A DNA stretch of 31,857 nucleotides from Lachnospiraceae bacterium (GCA_009787745.1 WQST01000005.1:1-31857); one strand, 5' to 3'. Shown: positions 7,322 through 15,834, numbered from the stretch's first letter. The notes: a model not told the origin generated them from the sequence alone. Made by a program: numbers and translations.

Positions 7322-7990
7322 TTATCTTTCCATAAACCTCTCCACATCAATAATCATGCGTATATGCTTACCTTTGCCAATTTCGTTTGTGCCATCATTA
7401 GCCGTTACTAAAAACTCTATTTTTCGCCCATAAACATATTCGATTGTGGCGGTAACGGTTATCTCCGCTCCAATCGGGCTGGCTTTTATATGTTCTACAT
7501 TAATCACGCTTCCAACCGAGGTTTCACCTTCATTCAAGCAATCGGCAAGGCATTCACAAGCAGCTTGCTCCATCAGTGCGATCAACGCCGGTGTTGCAAA
7601 TACAGGCAAGGAACCACTTTTCATTTTGATGGCGGTATTTGATTCATTAACGATAATACTTGCATTTGCAGTCTTTCCGAGAAAGAGATTTGATTCCGGA
7701 ATGCCATTTTGTACAGCAAGAACCCCGGCTATTACATGCTTGCAAAGTGAACCATCCTGTGCAACACCGCATGAACAGAAAAAGCTTTCAATATCCACGC
7801 CGTCTTTGGTGAAGTGAAATGAGCATCGTCGCGGGTTTGATTTATCAGTTACATCGGCAATATAACCGATATTATCATTATGAAAAAATGTCACTTTTCC
7901 GTTGTTAAACAGTTTTATGCCCGTCTTTATTGCATTGACTTCATGCCATCTGCTTTCGAGTGTTGCAAGGGTTACTGCGTACTTATTCAA
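7322..7990 (-). CDS. SWIM zinc finger fused to an FlK-type (fluoroacetyl-CoA thioesterase-like) hotdog domain
   Basis: 222 residues in two parts. The N-terminal part (1-100) ends in FFCSCGVAQDGSLCKHVIAG, a SWIM zinc-binding motif: C72-x-C74 ... C83-x-H85. The C-terminal part (about 103-222) is a hotdog domain of the FlK-like thioesterase family: VFATPALIALMEQAA, GETSVGSVINVEHIKASPIG, and KGKHIRMIID near the end. T133, E141 and H167 have the same spacing (8 and 26 residues) as the catalytic Thr42-Glu50-His76 of FlK, so the triad seems complete. The start is TTG at 7990, with AGGAG 11 nt upstream; no better ATG exists. SWIM domains bind DNA, RNA or protein; FlK-like domains hydrolyse acyl-CoA. 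The gene is divergent from the toxin operon. The substrate and the purpose of the fusion are unknown. Confidence 0.82.
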   Translation of the reverse strand: MNKYAVTLATLESRWHEVNAIKTGIKLFNNGKVTFFHNDNIGYIADVTDKSNPRRCSFHFTKDGVDIESFFCSCGVAQDGSLCKHVIAGVLAVQNGIPESNLFLGKTANASIIVNESNTAIKMKSGSLPVFATPALIALMEQAACECLADCLNEGETSVGSVINVEHIKASPIGAEITVTATIEYVYGRKIEFLVTANDGTNEIGKGKHIRMIIDVERFMER

Positions 7991-8040
7991 TGTTTTTCAC
8001 GCTCCTTAGTGATAATATTATAGGATTTTACATTATAGAA

Positions 8041-8069
8041 AATATAACCACTTAGGATTAAATTGTCAA
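8041..8069 (-). promoter_or_regulatory. Promoter of the SWIM-FlK gene
   Basis: On the minus strand TTGACA (8069-8064), 17-bp spacer, TATATT (8046-8041). A second possible -10, TATAAT, lies closer to the gene near 8015-8022. Divergent from the toxin promoter 42 bp away. Confidence 0.65.
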
Positions 8070-8110
8070 ATCCGCAATTGCCAAATCGTTTCAAAATCAT
8101 GGATTAACAC

Positions 8111-8139
8111 TTGACATTTTGTATCCCTTGGGATACAAT
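8111..8139 (+). promoter_or_regulatory. Toxin-antitoxin promoter with a palindromic operator between -35 and -10
   Basis: TTGACA (8111-8116), 17-bp spacer, TACAAT (8134-8139). A near-perfect palindrome, TTGTATCCC (8119-8127) / GGGATACAA (8130-8138) with a TT centre, fills the spacer and overlaps the -10. Binding there would block RNA polymerase, which is the usual autorepression by the antitoxin or the toxin-antitoxin complex. The expected transcription start is at or next to the A of the toxin ATG (8146). Confidence 0.88.
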
Positions 8140-8145
8140 GATAAC

Positions 8146-8445
8146 ATGAACATAAAAGAAACTGATGACTTCAAAAATTGGATGCGCAACCTTAAAGATC
8201 ATATGGCACGAGCAATAATAAATGCCCGGATTAGGCGCCTTTCTTTAGGAAATAAAGGGGATGCTAAATATTTAAGCGATGGCGTTTCAGAACTTCGTGT
8301 AGATTACGGACCCGGATATCGAGTGTATTTTTTTGAAGCAAATCGGGAAATCATAATACTGCTTTGTGGCGGCGATAAGTCATCACAAAGAAAAGATATC
8401 GAAAAAGCTAAAAAAATAATTATTAATTTGGAGGTGACAGAATGA
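8146..8445 (+). CDS. HigB/RelE-like toxin (phage Gp49-like addiction module killer)
   Basis: 99 residues, starting MNIKETDDFKNWMRNLKD. The core LSLGNKGDAKYLSDGVSELRVDYGPGYRVYF and the ending GGDKSSQRKDIEKAKKI match the HigB-like (TIGR02683/PF05973) branch of the RelE superfamily, ribosome-dependent mRNA interferases. Conserved basic and aromatic residues (R in ELRVDYG, Y and R in GYRVYF, K in GGDKSSQ) are all present. I chose ATG 8146 rather than the in-frame TTG/ATG positions upstream because the promoter -10 ends at 8139, leaving almost no 5' leader. The toxin comes first and the antitoxin second, overlapping by ATGA, as in other HigBA modules. The gene appears intact, so it could stabilise the element. 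Confidence 0.9.
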   Translation: MNIKETDDFKNWMRNLKDHMARAIINARIRRLSLGNKGDAKYLSDGVSELRVDYGPGYRVYFFEANREIIILLCGGDKSSQRKDIEKAKKIIINLEVTE

Positions 8446-8738
8446 AAACAGTTATAACTTCTGTATGGGATCCGGCAGAATACCTTAAAACAGATGAAGA
8501 AATAACCGCATATTTATGTGATGTTTTCTCTACCAATGATGCGCAGCTTATTATTGCCGCTATCGGTGATGTCGCCAGAGCACAAGGTATGTCAAGGGTA
8601 GCAGATGATGTGGAGTGCGGCAGAGAAAGTTTATATAAGTCCTTATCTAAAAGCGGTAATCCATCATTTGAAACTGTTTATAAAGTGTTGGTTGCTCTTG
8701 GGTATGGGCTAAGTGTTTCTCAATCATCCGGTTCTTGA
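8442..8738 (+). CDS. HigA-like antitoxin (addiction module antidote, HTH type)
   Basis: 98 residues. WDPAEYLKTDEEITAYL at the start and the ending SFETVYKVLVALGYGLSV are the signature of the TIGR02684-type antidote protein. The middle ARAQGMSRVADDVECGRESLYKSLS is a helix-turn-helix of the lambda-repressor type that would bind the palindrome at 8119-8138. The ATG at 8442 overlaps the toxin stop (ATGA), with GGAGGTGAC ideally placed upstream, so translation is strong and coupled. This contrasts with the toxin, which seems to lack a ribosome site; the difference would favour antitoxin excess. Confidence 0.9.
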   Translation: MKTVITSVWDPAEYLKTDEEITAYLCDVFSTNDAQLIIAAIGDVARAQGMSRVADDVECGRESLYKSLSKSGNPSFETVYKVLVALGYGLSVSQSSGS

Positions 8739-8882
8739 AAAGAAATTGAAATAATTTCCATACTTTTTCCATCCATTTACGTTTTCCGATAATGATTATG
8801 AGATGCCAACCGCGTAAAATGGTGGGGCTTCATTCATAATATCTATAGAAAAATTGAATGTAAGGAGCTTTTTAAAAAGGGA

Positions 8883-10085
8883 TTACTGAGCAAAGATACC
8901 TGCTGCTTTTATTGATTCCTGCTCAATCTTACAGTCATGATTTAACATAAAATCAAATATTTCCTGATATTCTTTAAGCTTTTCCGCCTTCATGGCTTTT
9001 TTATCAGTTTGTGAAAGGTTTTTATAAATCCCTCTCTCGTAATATCTTTTTAGAGTATCTAAATCCATTTCTAATGGTTTAAAAGGAATGCTTGTTTTTT
9101 CCTTTAAATTTTCTAATATCAAAAATCCATATACATCCAAGTCACCTTTGTGATAATATTGCTGACTATCATTTTGTGCATATAAAAATTTCAAGAACTT
9201 TTGTTTTGAACTGTTATGAAATCCGCCCAGATAAATAACCACCGCTTCTGCTTCACTTGTGTCATGGTATGTTGTTAGATTTTCTACTGTAATGACCCGC
9301 TCTGCCAAGACCTTAATACCAGTTATCTTTTCAATTGCCAAATTGGGAATCGCTATGCCGCCATCCATTTCATGTAAATAAATGACCGACTTCTCATAAT
9401 GAATAATTGCTTGACCCTTGACCATTATATAAGTCGGATTGTCAAATAAATTGTAGATTTCCAGAATTCGTTCTTTTTCCACTACTATATCCGTATAATC
9501 ATATAATATGCTTTGAATTACCGAACGTAATCTAATAAATTCCTTTGAATCTTTGAATATGGCGGCAGAAAAGTTTCTTACATATGTTTCTTGCTTTAAT
9601 GACAGTATCGCATGGATGGCTATTAATATCGAATTCAATTTTTTCCTGTCATAAATAATATCATATGGCAGCTTCTTATATTGATTCAGCAACTCGCATA
9701 TATCCAGGCAAAATTTATTAAGCAAACCGTCTGCACTGTTCAAATATGGTGTGAGAACGATTCTCATTTCATCACATAAAACCGGAATCGGAGTTCGGTT
9801 AAGCTTCTGATAAATAGAATCAACGTTTTCAATCTTAAGCCTAACTTTCAAGAACTTTCCAGCTTCATCACAAAATGCGTCAGCGACCTGATCGAGTATC
9901 AGCTTTTGGATTGCGGCATTGATATCACGATACGCCTGATGATTATAACGGTCTAAATACTCTTTGAATATCTTTCCAGGCTCTATCTGAATTGCGTTAA
10001 GGTCAGACTGGGCTCGCTTAAACCCTTTACGTTTTTCATAGATATCAATAAAATTTTCCATGATTAGCTGATAATAATTTTTCAT
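8883..10085 (-). CDS. jetD: Wadjet nuclease subunit JetD
   Basis: 400 residues, last gene of the jetABCD operon. JetD is the DNA-cleaving subunit, a dimer with a TOPRIM domain like that of topoisomerase VI. The C-terminal half has the family's typical motifs: ITVENLTTYHD (E268, the putative catalytic Glu, and N269), VIYLGGFH (284-290) and YHKGDLDVYGF, with D315 and D317 as the TOPRIM DxD metal site and G320. The N-terminal half is helical and serves as the arm domain in known JetD proteins. ATG 10085 follows the jetC stop after three nucleotides, with AAGGA upstream. All the key residues I can check are present, so the nuclease should be active. Confidence 0.9.
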   Translation of the reverse strand: MKNYYQLIMENFIDIYEKRKGFKRAQSDLNAIQIEPGKIFKEYLDRYNHQAYRDINAAIQKLILDQVADAFCDEAGKFLKVRLKIENVDSIYQKLNRTPIPVLCDEMRIVLTPYLNSADGLLNKFCLDICELLNQYKKLPYDIIYDRKKLNSILIAIHAILSLKQETYVRNFSAAIFKDSKEFIRLRSVIQSILYDYTDIVVEKERILEIYNLFDNPTYIMVKGQAIIHYEKSVIYLHEMDGGIAIPNLAIEKITGIKVLAERVITVENLTTYHDTSEAEAVVIYLGGFHNSSKQKFLKFLYAQNDSQQYYHKGDLDVYGFLILENLKEKTSIPFKPLEMDLDTLKRYYERGIYKNLSQTDKKAMKAEKLKEYQEIFDFMLNHDCKIEQESIKAAGIFAQ

Positions 10086-10088
10086 TCG

Positions 10089-13000
10089 TCATATTCCTTC
10101 AAAAACAGCGAGGGCATTTCTGGAACCGGACTTTACAATGGAATAAGTGATATCACAATAAGGAAATATTGAAGTACATTTTTCCGGTGTGGCGATTAAT
10201 ATCAATTGCAAATTTAACTCCTTAAACATTTTCATCATTGGTCCAATCCGGTCACTTGTCATATTATTAAATGCTTCATCCAGTAAAATTAATCTAATGC
10301 AGTTATCACTTTGCTGGTAAATTTGTAGTAGTGACGCACAAATCGCTACATAAAAAGGAGCCTGATTTTCGCCGCCGCTACCATCACCGCTTACTTTTGA
10401 TAAGGGAACTTCCAGTTTGGTGACAAAATTTCTGACGATTATATCATAATCTAAATAGGTACGGTAATCGACATAAGCTGATATTTGTTTGGCGTTATTT
10501 TTCTTGCCGGTGATATTTTGCTGGGCATGATTTTCAACATCCACCATAATTCGCTGCATAAATTCATCAATTTGACTTTCAAACACCTCTGACCCCGTCG
10601 CGAGAATTTCCATGATTTCATTACCGGCATCAATCTGCTGATTGTCTTTATCCATAATGATATTATAGAAAATTAGCAACTCTTTATCTTTACTGCCATC
10701 AAGTAGAAAACGATAACTTTCTTCGCCATAATGAAGAAGCCCCATAACCTTGTTCAATTGTCTGAACTGTTGTTTAGCTCGTAAAATATCATCTTTCATA
10801 CGGAATAGTATTTCTTTCCGGAATCTTTCCTTGCAAAGTTCCTGAGCCTTCTTAAGCTCATCCCGGTGCGATTCCAAATCTATATTGAGCAGGGAATAAT
10901 ACACCGTTTGATACTTTTTATCATCTTCAATTCCCTCAGCATAATCACAAGCATAGGTGCCGGTATATTTCCTTTGCATCGGAAGTAGTTCCGCATTTAT
11001 ATAATTGTTAAAACTATTAATGCCTTGATTAATCTGATTACCGAAGTTATAAGCAATCGGAGCCGCCAATTTAGACTTTCGTTCCTCATTAAATTTTTCG
11101 ACTGCCGTATCAATATATTGCGCGTGAGTAATTAGCATCGCAGTATAAGCTTCATTGACATTGTCAATATTAATCTGCAAACTCATTAAAACCAGCTTGG
11201 CATTTTTTATTACCTCCTCTGCATTAATTTTTTTGCTTTTAACAGTTGTAATTTGATCTTTTATTGCTTCTAATACTTTCTTACATTCTTCAACTCGATT
11301 ATGCATAGCTCTAAGCAGAGGATTTTTTTCAAATTCTTCTATTTGCGCTTTAATTTCAGTAATCGTTCCAAATAATTTTTCAGCTTCGCTTCCGGCCTCA
11401 CAATTCTCTTCTAACTCTACAAATGCATTTCCCGCAGCGAACCACTGATACTTTTTATCCAAGGCGATAAACTTTTCCTTTTTCGCATGGTACTCTGCTT
11501 GTAAAAGGCGTTTCTTTTCCAATGATTCCCGCGCGTTCTTCAATTGCTCCTGTAAGGCGTCAATACCAATGTATCGCTCTCTGACAGGCATTCTTTGGAT
11601 GCAATAGTTCTGATACCGCAATAAATCTTTTGTGACGCTACGCTGATTAAGTTCCAACTCGTCTTCGTTTTCACAACATACTACCCTGCCCATAAGATAA
11701 TCCGCATATGCCCTGGCATAAGGATTTTTGCTTTCCACCACCTGTGAAAGTGTTTTCATCCCTAAATTCAAATCGTTTTGGCTCCGCATCAAACGAACCG
11801 TATCAATAAGGCCAATACTACCTACTTGGTTACGTAAAGAAATAAATACTTTCTTAGCTATATCATAATGCTTTGGATTAACAATTATATTGAATCTTTG
11901 CTGATTTAAATAACTTTCAACTGCATCCTGCCATATCGGTTCATTCATGTATAATAATTCGCAGAAAACTTTTGCCTCTGGCTCCTTACCTAATTCCGTT
12001 AGTTTTTCATTAATTGCATTCTTTATTAATTCTGCTTCACGCGGGAAACGCATCGTTCCCGTCTCTAATACTGATATCTTGGTGACTAAATCGGTTATTT
12101 CATCTTTTACCAGATTTAGCTGGTTACGAGTCATAGCATCACTATTTCTTATTTCTTCGCCAATTTCTCCAAACATTTCTTTACATTGGTTGATTGCCGT
12201 TATTCTGTCACTGGTTATGGCAGAAAGATTGCCGATAACATCCACATCCACTTGACACACGATTTCCATCATTGCCATCTGCTTCAATAAATCAACAAGC
12301 TTCGTATATGAATCGTCAAATTTTGCCGCCTTTTTAGTCAGCAATGAGTATTCCTTCTTCTTTTTCTCCACATCATCAGTTAAATACAATAAAGCTTTAT
12401 TTTCTTGCTTATTATCAAGATCACTCCGTGCTTGGTAATGTTTCTCATCAGCATCCTTTTCTTTTTCATCCAGTTCGTCAAGCTGTCTGTCATAAATACC
12501 CAACATTTCACTTTCCCGTCCAATATCATCTTCTTTTTCTTTCAGCTTTTCAATTGAATCCTGCAATTTTGCATAACATACAAGGGCTTCATTTACTTTT
12601 ACTTTAGCATCAAGTTCCTTTGCCACCGTGATTTTATCAAGTATTTCGGCTAACAATCGCTCTCTTATTTGTGCCTCCTCCAATACTTCCTGTAAACGTT
12701 CTAACTCACGCATATCACGATGTAAAATATCAACATTAATCTCCGGTTCCGGTAGTATATATGCATATATAAAATTACGAATATCATCAATATCGTCCAG
12801 ACTGGTACCCATATGGAATACTTGGTTAAACTTCTTACCAATCTGCGAATCCGCCTCGCCTATCCCCAGCACCCGGCAGATTCTCCGTCTGGCTTCTGCC
12901 TGTGAGGGTGCCCGGTCCAGTCCCCTGTTTTCAAGCATGAATTCTTCTTTCTTTGCCGGTCTCCGGCCATCTTTAACGGTTGTAAAATAAGGCATATCTG

Positions 13001-13400
13001 TTAACGAAAAGCCGCTTTTCGAGATATACCAATCCTGCGAAACATGCCTTAACTCTTGATAAGGTTGTTCTGATTCAATCCGCACTGAGATTACAAATGT
13101 TTTATCTATAGATTCATCGAGAAATTCGATGCCGATATATGTTACTGTGTGTTCCGGTCGTAAATAACTGTTTTCCCCCCTTTGTTTTTGATGAACCGAC
13201 CCTTGTAAGCTTCTGGCACTTTTTTTATTTCCGGCGGTATTAAAATCCTTGTTTGTCGTTAGGCAATATCTGATTGCGTCCATTATTGTCGTTTTCCCGG
13301 TCGCATTTATACCAATAAGATAAGTGATGTTTTTAAAACTAATAATATCGTCAATGAAATTATGCCAATTAATCAATTTTACTTTTGTCATCCGAATCAT
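10089..13400 (-). CDS. jetC: Wadjet SMC-like ATPase JetC (MukB-like)
   Basis: 1103 residues. Walker A is GINATGKTT at 30-38. The ABC signature is SGGENQ at 1008-1013, and Walker B is LILLDEA with D1041-E1042 as metal/catalytic pair. Between them lie long charged coiled coils (about 240-400 and 640-800) around a central hinge-like region (about 450-620). This is the SMC design; MukB-type Wadjet SMCs extrude DNA loops and sense the small circular topology of plasmids before JetD cuts. The start overlaps the jetB stop (ATGA), with another ATG three codons on. Antisense open frames over this gene are shadows. It appears complete; its length is in the SMC range for Wadjet. Confidence 0.93.
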   Translation of the reverse strand: MIRMTKVKLINWHNFIDDIISFKNITYLIGINATGKTTIMDAIRYCLTTNKDFNTAGNKKSARSLQGSVHQKQRGENSYLRPEHTVTYIGIEFLDESIDKTFVISVRIESEQPYQELRHVSQDWYISKSGFSLTDMPYFTTVKDGRRPAKKEEFMLENRGLDRAPSQAEARRRICRVLGIGEADSQIGKKFNQVFHMGTSLDDIDDIRNFIYAYILPEPEINVDILHRDMRELERLQEVLEEAQIRERLLAEILDKITVAKELDAKVKVNEALVCYAKLQDSIEKLKEKEDDIGRESEMLGIYDRQLDELDEKEKDADEKHYQARSDLDNKQENKALLYLTDDVEKKKKEYSLLTKKAAKFDDSYTKLVDLLKQMAMMEIVCQVDVDVIGNLSAITSDRITAINQCKEMFGEIGEEIRNSDAMTRNQLNLVKDEITDLVTKISVLETGTMRFPREAELIKNAINEKLTELGKEPEAKVFCELLYMNEPIWQDAVESYLNQQRFNIIVNPKHYDIAKKVFISLRNQVGSIGLIDTVRLMRSQNDLNLGMKTLSQVVESKNPYARAYADYLMGRVVCCENEDELELNQRSVTKDLLRYQNYCIQRMPVRERYIGIDALQEQLKNARESLEKKRLLQAEYHAKKEKFIALDKKYQWFAAGNAFVELEENCEAGSEAEKLFGTITEIKAQIEEFEKNPLLRAMHNRVEECKKVLEAIKDQITTVKSKKINAEEVIKNAKLVLMSLQINIDNVNEAYTAMLITHAQYIDTAVEKFNEERKSKLAAPIAYNFGNQINQGINSFNNYINAELLPMQRKYTGTYACDYAEGIEDDKKYQTVYYSLLNIDLESHRDELKKAQELCKERFRKEILFRMKDDILRAKQQFRQLNKVMGLLHYGEESYRFLLDGSKDKELLIFYNIIMDKDNQQIDAGNEIMEILATGSEVFESQIDEFMQRIMVDVENHAQQNITGKKNNAKQISAYVDYRTYLDYDIIVRNFVTKLEVPLSKVSGDGSGGENQAPFYVAICASLLQIYQQSDNCIRLILLDEAFNNMTSDRIGPMMKMFKELNLQLILIATPEKCTSIFPYCDITYSIVKSGSRNALAVFEGI

Positions 13401-13978
13401 ATCTCGTTATCCTCATCTTCTTCCAATCCTTTGTACTGTTGCAGGAACTCATATGTCGCATCATATGCATTGCTAATAGATGAATCCGGCATTGCCAACA
13501 TAACGGACGGATAAATTTGAATTCTCGCATCTGTATCCGTCAATTTGTCTAATCCCGTAGCAAGATTGTACTTTTTGATATTTATTAAACATTCCTCCAA
13601 GAGTTCTTTCTTAAATTTTCGTGGAAGATTCAGTTTTTCATATTCATTCTTAATTTCTTCAACACTAGCTATTACTTCGTCCGCACCTGTCTTTAAGCTT
13701 TCTCTTTTTTGAATATAGAGAAGACGTAAAATTAATAAGATAATGCTTTCGTACTTTCTTAATACCAACTTTCCGGTTCCATGATTATTAATTAGCTGCA
13801 CTACCCGAAGGTTCCGATGTATTATAATCGTATACCCTAACGGCAAGAAAATGCTGCGGAAAGCGTCTTCATGATTTATAACATAATAATATTTATCTCT
13901 TGTCGCATCCAAATTACCGATGATAAAGCAATTATTTAATAAGTAATTCGCAATTTCCTCTTTGATATCGATTGCCAC
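13397..13978 (-). CDS. jetB: Wadjet KITE subunit JetB (MukE-like, DUF4194-like)
   Basis: 193 residues. In known Wadjet complexes JetB dimerises and joins JetA, the kleisin, to the SMC ring. It has tandem winged-helix character: the first part IANYLLNNCFIIGNLDATRD, the segment VVQLINNHGTGKLVLRKYES followed by a long hydrophobic helix ILLILRLLYIQKRE, and a second wing ending ARIQIYPSVMLAMPDSSI. The tail GLEEDEDNEI is acidic. This arrangement fits MukE/DUF4194 KITE proteins. The start codon is GTG 13978, three nucleotides after the jetA stop, with GGAAAGGG inside the end of jetA; the stop overlaps jetC by four bases. The family call rests on position and fold pattern more than on invariant residues. 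Confidence 0.85.
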   Translation of the reverse strand: MAIDIKEEIANYLLNNCFIIGNLDATRDKYYYVINHEDAFRSIFLPLGYTIIIHRNLRVVQLINNHGTGKLVLRKYESIILLILRLLYIQKRESLKTGADEVIASVEEIKNEYEKLNLPRKFKKELLEECLINIKKYNLATGLDKLTDTDARIQIYPSVMLAMPDSSISNAYDATYEFLQQYKGLEEDEDNEI

Positions 13979-13981
13979 TTG

Positions 13982-15391
13982 TTATGCGTCCCTTTCCTCT
14001 ATAATAAAATCTTTGAATCTCATACCGGCATATTCGACATATGTATCTTTAATCATCACATTGTAAGCCCGGTCATTTGCCTGCGAATAAGTATATAATC
14101 CGATAATTTTTACGATTGTAGTTAAATCATTTTTATAGATACTGCTCGCTGATACAGCTTGATGGCCTTTCAATACTTCCTTGGCGAAGCGATAGACATT
14201 TTCCGAAGTCAAGGCATTTCTGGCATAATCAAGCAAGCGGTTTTTTTCTTTTTCTACCAAATTATAATCCAATGCTTCGATTGTCTTAATTAAATCTATT
14301 GGTGTTGGATTCCTTCGTCTGCTTGGTGTGGCCAATGAATCATAAGCAAAGTAATTTTGATTATAAATTTGAAATAAATTACCGGCAATCGTATCATCAA
14401 AAGCATTGATATCACCGCTGGTAATTTGTGTCGCATAATATTGTAATAACCCGTTGATTTTGCTTTTTACACTGCCATCAGATAACAAAAGAAATTGCGC
14501 TCGTTGGACTGCTCTTGTCCGATAAATGATATGTTTATTATCTATTACTCGCATAATTTCTTCCATTTCATTAACATCGTCTCTGATTTTATTAATCATT
14601 TTTTTTATTTCATAACGAGCATCAGCACAATCTTTTTTTTCAACTTCCATATAATCTATAATTAAATCCTGTAATAAATCATCCTCACAAAAATCTAATT
14701 GCTCATACAAGCCGGTGCGGTAATAAAATAAATTATCGTTGGTTTTAAAACGATGATAAGCTCCTACTACAATACGTTCTTCATATTTTTCAAACAATTT
14801 AAGTATTTCCTGCGGCTTTTTTCCTTTTGTTAGCGTATCAATATATTCTTCTATTGAAGCCGCCAACTGACGCAATGATTGATTTAAATCATCCATATCC
14901 TCCGATACTTCTTTAAGGATTGTTTCATAGGGATTTTCCTGTTGCTCAATGCTATCTAGTAAGGCATAGATTTTAAATAATTTTCCTTTATACGTAATGA
15001 TTTTTGGGTTAATTATTTCGTTAAATGATTTTAAAAGCGGAACCACGGTATACTTAACTGCCAATTTTGGTTCTTCCTCATAATCACCATCTTTCTCTTC
15101 CAACCAACCAGTTTTCCGCAATCGCCTTAAAAACCTTGTAGCGTTATTTCGGTATTCCGAAGCATCAGCATTATCTTCTTCTGATTCTTCTGTTTCATCG
15201 AGAATAACCTCTTCACCTAACCCAATAAAATAAGCTTCTACCTCATTGATTATTGTACTTTTTTCAATTGCATACATTGGCATGCGCTGGCATTTATCCC
15301 AAATCAAGCATAATATATCCATATATCTTCTTTTATTGGAACCTGCAAGCGGGCTAAATAAATCATCATTTATTAAATCAAAAATATGCAT
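13982..15391 (-). CDS. jetA: Wadjet kleisin subunit JetA (MukF-like)
   Basis: 469 residues, first gene of the operon. The N-terminal part starts MHIFDLINDDLFSPLAGSNK with a winged-helix-like region, an acidic insertion (DETEESEEDNADASE, about 78-92), then RFLRRLRKTGWLEE, as in JetA proteins of Firmicutes (DUF5716-type). A long helical middle and the C-terminal domain complete the kleisin-like plan. I set the start at 15391 because AAAGGAATACATA sits directly before that ATG; the frame is open ten codons upstream (15421) but without a ribosome site. The subtype (II or III) cannot be decided without profile searches; DUF5716-like features argue against type I. Confidence 0.87.
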   Translation of the reverse strand: MHIFDLINDDLFSPLAGSNKRRYMDILCLIWDKCQRMPMYAIEKSTIINEVEAYFIGLGEEVILDETEESEEDNADASEYRNNATRFLRRLRKTGWLEEKDGDYEEEPKLAVKYTVVPLLKSFNEIINPKIITYKGKLFKIYALLDSIEQQENPYETILKEVSEDMDDLNQSLRQLAASIEEYIDTLTKGKKPQEILKLFEKYEERIVVGAYHRFKTNDNLFYYRTGLYEQLDFCEDDLLQDLIIDYMEVEKKDCADARYEIKKMINKIRDDVNEMEEIMRVIDNKHIIYRTRAVQRAQFLLLSDGSVKSKINGLLQYYATQITSGDINAFDDTIAGNLFQIYNQNYFAYDSLATPSRRRNPTPIDLIKTIEALDYNLVEKEKNRLLDYARNALTSENVYRFAKEVLKGHQAVSASSIYKNDLTTIVKIIGLYTYSQANDRAYNVMIKDTYVEYAGMRFKDFIIEERDA

Positions 15392-15484
15392 TATGTATTC
15401 CTTTAAAAAGTTCTTTTGCATTTATAAAATCGCTTTTGTTGCTACATTAAATAATTAATGCCTCTATTTGCCTTTATAACATCA

Positions 15485-15513
15485 ATAATATCATATAACC
15501 TGCTGCTATACAA
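15485..15513 (-). promoter_or_regulatory. Promoter of the jetABCD operon
   Basis: On the minus strand TTGTAT (15513-15508), 17-bp spacer, TATTAT (15490-15485). This predicts a leader of about 87 nt before the jetA ATG at 15391. The four genes are tightly packed (3-nt gap, 4-nt overlap, 3-nt gap), so this promoter could drive all. Confidence 0.6.
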
Positions 15514-15610
15514 TCTTTGTGAATTTTTGCTTTATTTACTATCTGCCATATAGTCAAGAAAAAAGCGGGCGTACGGTACTCGTTACCTTGATCTTTTTTA
15601 ACTCAACCTC

Positions 15611-15639
15611 TTGTCTTTTTCAAGGACTTTTTGTATAAT
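15611..15639 (+). promoter_or_regulatory. Promoter upstream of the antitoxin stub
   Basis: TTGTCT (15611-15616), 17-bp spacer ending in TG (extended -10), TATAAT (15634-15639). It points towards the short gene at 15718 and the right end of the element. The promoter is strong by sequence even though the gene it serves is a fragment. Confidence 0.65.
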
Positions 15640-15717
15640 GAAAGGCACCAAATAGATATTATTCAAAAAGCAGTTGACACAATAAGCGAATTTATTAAAG
15701 CGGAGGACGGATTAATA

Positions 15718-15834
15718 ATGAACATGGTTACGATAACCCTTAAAATGGATTTAGAATTTCATAATAAGCTTGAAGCTATTTTATCAGAAAATGGTCTAAC
15801 TATTGAAAGTAGGTGTTACTGTCATTATGAATGA
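15718..15834 (+). pseudogene. RelB/DinJ-like antitoxin, N-terminal stub
   Basis: 38 codons from ATG 15718, with GGAGG 11 nt upstream. MVTITLKMDLEFHNKLEAIL followed by SENGLTIE resembles the ribbon-helix-helix N-terminus of RelB/DinJ antitoxins, which normally begin with a beta strand of alternating residues, then a helix ending near GLT. The frame then ends with the unrelated tail SRCYCHYE. A normal RelB/DinJ continues with about 50 more residues that bind the toxin; these and any toxin gene are missing. The frame is open upstream to TTG 15631, but that overlaps the promoter. Moderately sure of the family; sure that it is short. Confidence 0.5.

Noticed and set aside
13982..15421. Longer jetA starting ten codons upstream at 15421
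   Set aside because: No ribosome site there; AAAGGA lies just before ATG 15391, where the conserved N-terminus begins.
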